From Edolisoma coerulescens (lineage: Eukaryota; Chordata; Aves; Passeriformes; Campephagidae): a stretch of DNA of 64,000 bases. The first letter of the stretch is position 1, and each line of letters starts with the position of its first letter. Below the pieces are notes generated by a model. The model was not told where the DNA came from, did not search any database, and saw only the letters and a list, made by a program, of their open reading frames with translations. The position numbers and the translations under genes were made by a program. Location: contig VWZW01002314.1 of the NCBI GenBank assembly GCA_013397115.1, forward strand, positions 1,554,090-1,618,089, in the 5' to 3' direction. Of the stretch, positions 60,697-64,000 are shown piece after piece.

Positions 60697-63600
60697 AAAA
60701 TGAGAGAAAGAGTGATAGTTCTAAGACCTTACATTTCCATCCAGAACCTGGCCAAACGTGTTTCATTAGCATGTGGCTTTAACAGGTTGTTTTGATGATG
60801 CAAAGAGCCACGTATGCCTCCTTCCTAAGGATACATCTGGGTTTCCTGGATCCAGAGATTCCTTTTGCCACAGTTTCTGGACTGCATGTTCTTCATGTGG
60901 CCACAGGTTGCAGTGTTTCCAGGAACAGATTATTAGAAAGATGTGTCCAGCCCTGTTATCCACCAATAGATGCAGGTTTAAATCTATTACTTACGGCAAA
61001 CATTGCAGCAGCTGTTACTGCACTCATCTCTGGACCAAACAGCTTCAGTCAAAGAATCCTGAAATTTTTGTTATTTTGGTTGTGTCTGATGTTTGTTGGT
61101 TTTTTCATTCCCTCTTGTAGCTAGGAATTACTCAAAACTGAGTTTGCTTTGCTCTTTTTTGTTTGTTTGTTTATAGAGTAACATGGTAGAAATTCCTGTC
61201 CTGTTAGAAGTGTTAATATGCAGAATTGATGACTATAAGGTCATCTGCTCTCTTGAGGTCACTGAAGAAGCATCCAAACCAAAAGAGTAAGGGCTCAGTT
61301 CTGAAAAATCTTGGAAATGGCTAATTTCCAGAGAATTTTGCATTCATCACAGGGGAGTTAAAAGCCTTCTCTGGTGAATAAGCCCTTATATCCTGCTATG
61401 CCACTGGATATAGCACTACTCTGCAGTCTAGAGCAAGATTTACAGTTTTAAGACTGAATTAACTTTCCTCCCATAAGAGTTCAAGGACAATTATCATTGA
61501 ACATATGGACATTCCAACATTTTTGTTTTCCTTTGTTTACCCCCACCAGGAGGCATAAACACAAATAAGAGTTATAAAAAAAAAATGCCTTTTGAAGAAA
61601 AGTGCTGAAAGCAGAAAGAGTACACTGCTGTAATGGAAATACATCAGGCTAATGTCATTTTTAGAGTCCTCACAGAAACAACTGGACAGCTTTAAAAATA
61701 AATAAATAGAAATTTGTTTTAGGAAGAGGACCTTAACTATAAAATCATCACTGTGTTATCAGAGAATGACAAATCCCACTAGCAAATGCCCACCTTTATA
61801 TTTCTTTAATAGTTGGAACTACTGAAAAGCCTGAATTGGGTCAGAGTGCTTTTAACCTGGCTGAAAAAAATCTAAAGATGGGATTGTTCAATTTTATCAA
61901 TTCTTCATTTCCTATTACCAGAAATCCTGTTTGGGGGTTTCAATATATGAAAGGTAAAAAGATCACGAGACAACACTGAAGCAGGTAAATATTGACAGAT
62001 CCAAAGCACATACCAGTGTCCTACTGAGACTTGAAACAACTGCCTGTGCTGCTCAGGGACCAAGTCAATCCTATGGATGGGAGCTACCAGGGTAAAACTT
62101 TCACAGTTTTCTCATTTTTGCTGTATAAATGTGTTCCTTCTATTAGATTTCCTTATCCCTTTTAGCCTTTCTAAATGACAATTAACTCTGCCTACCCTAT
62201 CAATAGCAGGTAATTTATTTGTTTTTACAGCTGAGCCTGACTGTCATTGATTTTATTGGAGTAATTTGCTGGAAATGATTTTTTAATGTTAGATTTATTA
62301 CAGAGGCACTTCATTGTCCAATAAATGAAGTAAATTGTATTTTAAAAGTAGCAAAATTAAAGAACCACTGAAATTTGAATGAGTTTTTTACAAGTGTATT
62401 AGTTCAAAAGGTCCCTTATGCATCTCTTGTGTGGACCCCAGTTTGCACCCATGAGATTTTCATTCTGGGCTTGTGTGGACTCCCAAAAGCACAAGCCTGA
62501 ACCACACAGAAGAAGACCTGGGTGCAGCAGTGACTCAGAGAGGGATTGTGCCCTCCATACTCACTCCAACTTGTACTGTGTGAATTCATCCAGTTCAATG
62601 GGACTGATACTCAGCAGAAAGAAAGATATTGAAAATGAGCCTTTTATTTATTGATGTATTTCTGCTTTTATTGGCTGTCTCCCTCAGTTTTCAAACCTCT
62701 TGCTTACTCTGTTTTAACCAGCTGCAGTTGGGAGTAGGATTTGTGACTTGCTCACCTTTTAGATCTGCTTTTTGTAGTGGTTCAATTGCTCTGCGTAAAG
62801 ATGCTGCAAACCATCCTGGAGAACAGTAAATTACAAATTATCACCTCTACCTCTCAGTGTAGTTTATAGTCAGATTTTTATCTGAATGTGACAGAAGTTT
62901 CCATTATACTTAGATTAAAACATATGTTGTATGCACTTCATTTTTCAGGCCTTTTTGTTCACAGAAAGCCTGGCCACGCTGTGCTATACCAAGCAAAGTA
63001 CATTTTCAAGAATTTCTTCCGAGGCACTGCCTCTCTGTGCTGTCTCAGTGAAGAGCTCTGCCTTCAAGACATGATTGCAGCCCTGCAGGATGGACAGCGG
63101 CTGAGCAGTATTGGCACATCCTGCACTCCAGCGTAACACCTCCCTTCCACTCCCATCATTGCATTGTGGGACTAACATGTGACGTTTGCTGCCATTCATG
63201 TCATTCATGTCACTTAGTAAAGTTGGTGTACACACAGCTTTTATCTGCCTTGTTTATTTAAATTACAAGCTCTTTAGCACATGGGTTGTCTGCTATTCTG
63301 TATCTGTGCAGTGTTTAAAATGCTGGACATAAAAAGTAAAGGGACACCTTTCAATTCTTTGTGTGTGCACTTCCAAGATATAACATTATTAGTAATAATA
63401 GCAACAATAATAATATTATAGTAAGAATAGCTGCAATTATAATGATTTTCATGAACAAGAGAGGCATCCCTTTTCTAAATTTGCACATTTCTGTTTATTT
63501 GTAAGTTGATTGTACATTTCCCAAGGCAGATAGCAAAAGTTAGTCTTGTAAAAGCTGTATTTAGACAGCCAAATAAAAATATCATGTCGACATTCACATT

Positions 63601-64000
63601 GACAGTTATTCAGACAGGGTCCTGAGTGCTCTAACTACCAATTTTTTTGCAGTGGTCAAAGATGCCATTAACAGTTTAAATGTGGTTTTGGTCAGGTGTC
63701 TCTGAGACCTCTATGTGGCATTTCAAAAGAGGGAGTCCTCTGAGTACCCTGCTACACCTTCTTTGTTCACCTGGCTCCCAAGCCAGGGTAATTCCCCTTG
63801 AACAGAAAACTGATGCCCAAGTGTTTTACAGATAGAAATTGAATCTGATGAGGTTGCACCTGAGGGAAATGCCAGCACTAGTGAGAGCTGGTTGTTCCTC
63901 CGAGCTTCTGCAAAGGACCATATGAAAAATTAAATCTCAGGTTTCATTTGAGTATAAGGGATCCAAATCTCTGGTATTTTCAATTTGAACAAGGACTGTG
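60697..64000. other. Unique non-coding sequence, no gene seen
   Basis: No gene recognised. It contains an AT-rich block at 62160-62345 with several homeodomain-type and poly-T words that could be regulatory, and an (AAT)n-like stretch at 63383-63425. Confidence 0.5.
63383..63425 (+). repeat. (AAT)n-like low-complexity stretch
   Basis: Repeated ATTATTAGTAATAATAGC and AACAATAATAATATTATAG words. Simple repeat. Confidence 0.8.

Overview
The window looks like nuclear DNA from a bird, read from a gene-poor, AT-rich stretch that is either a gene desert or the inside of a very large intron. The bird assignment rests on repeats. There are several truncated CR1 LINEs with the diagnostic 3' tail (a run like ATTCTATGATTCTGTGA), and endogenous retroviral LTRs of avian type. 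One of these carries a primer binding site identical, as I know it, to the tRNA-Trp site of the avian alpharetroviruses. I found no host protein-coding exon, tRNA, rRNA, CRISPR array, operon or bacterial-style gene. All open frames are short, they overlap on both strands, and none translates to a host protein I recognise.

Layout. 1-11 kb: unique AT-rich sequence with small purine-rich or GA-rich tracts. 11.06-11.26 kb: a plus-strand CR1 3' end. 12.1-12.2 kb: a perfect 15-bp inverted repeat running into a G/T-rich tract. 14.54 kb: an isolated good TATA box. 20.3 kb: an old minus-strand reverse transcriptase relic. 20.9 kb: a minus-strand CR1 tail. 22.3-23.4 kb: two plus-strand CR1 copies of different subfamilies, followed at 23.86-24.13 kb by a clean solo LTR with a 6-bp target duplication. 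27.55-29.10 kb: a complete but very short LTR retroelement, the most interesting object here. 29-44.7 kb: about 15 kb of unique sequence with simple repeats. 44.75-46.23 kb: a long minus-strand LTR with a CpG-rich core. 46.58-47.4 kb: a second LTR with an adjoining remnant of retroviral-type coding sequence. 48.57-48.94 kb: an internally deleted CR1 that keeps part of its reverse transcriptase. 55.6, 60.1 and 60.5 kb: three minus-strand CR1 3' ends. The rest is unique sequence, including AT-rich blocks dense in TAATTA-type sites that could be conserved regulatory DNA.

The best candidate for something undescribed is the 1544-bp element at 27554-29097 (minus strand). It has two LTRs of about 410 bp, a 6-bp target duplication (TCACAG), perfect TGTTGT/ACAACA termini, an 18-base tRNA-Trp primer binding site two bases from the 5' LTR, and a polypurine tract against the 3' LTR. 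Its interior is only 718 bp, contains no gag, pol or env that I recognise, and is built of short tandem repeats. It looks like a non-autonomous passenger of an alpharetrovirus-like system.

Limits: repeat subfamilies, species and any claim of conservation need database comparison or genome alignment that I could not run. Boundaries of degraded repeats are approximate.
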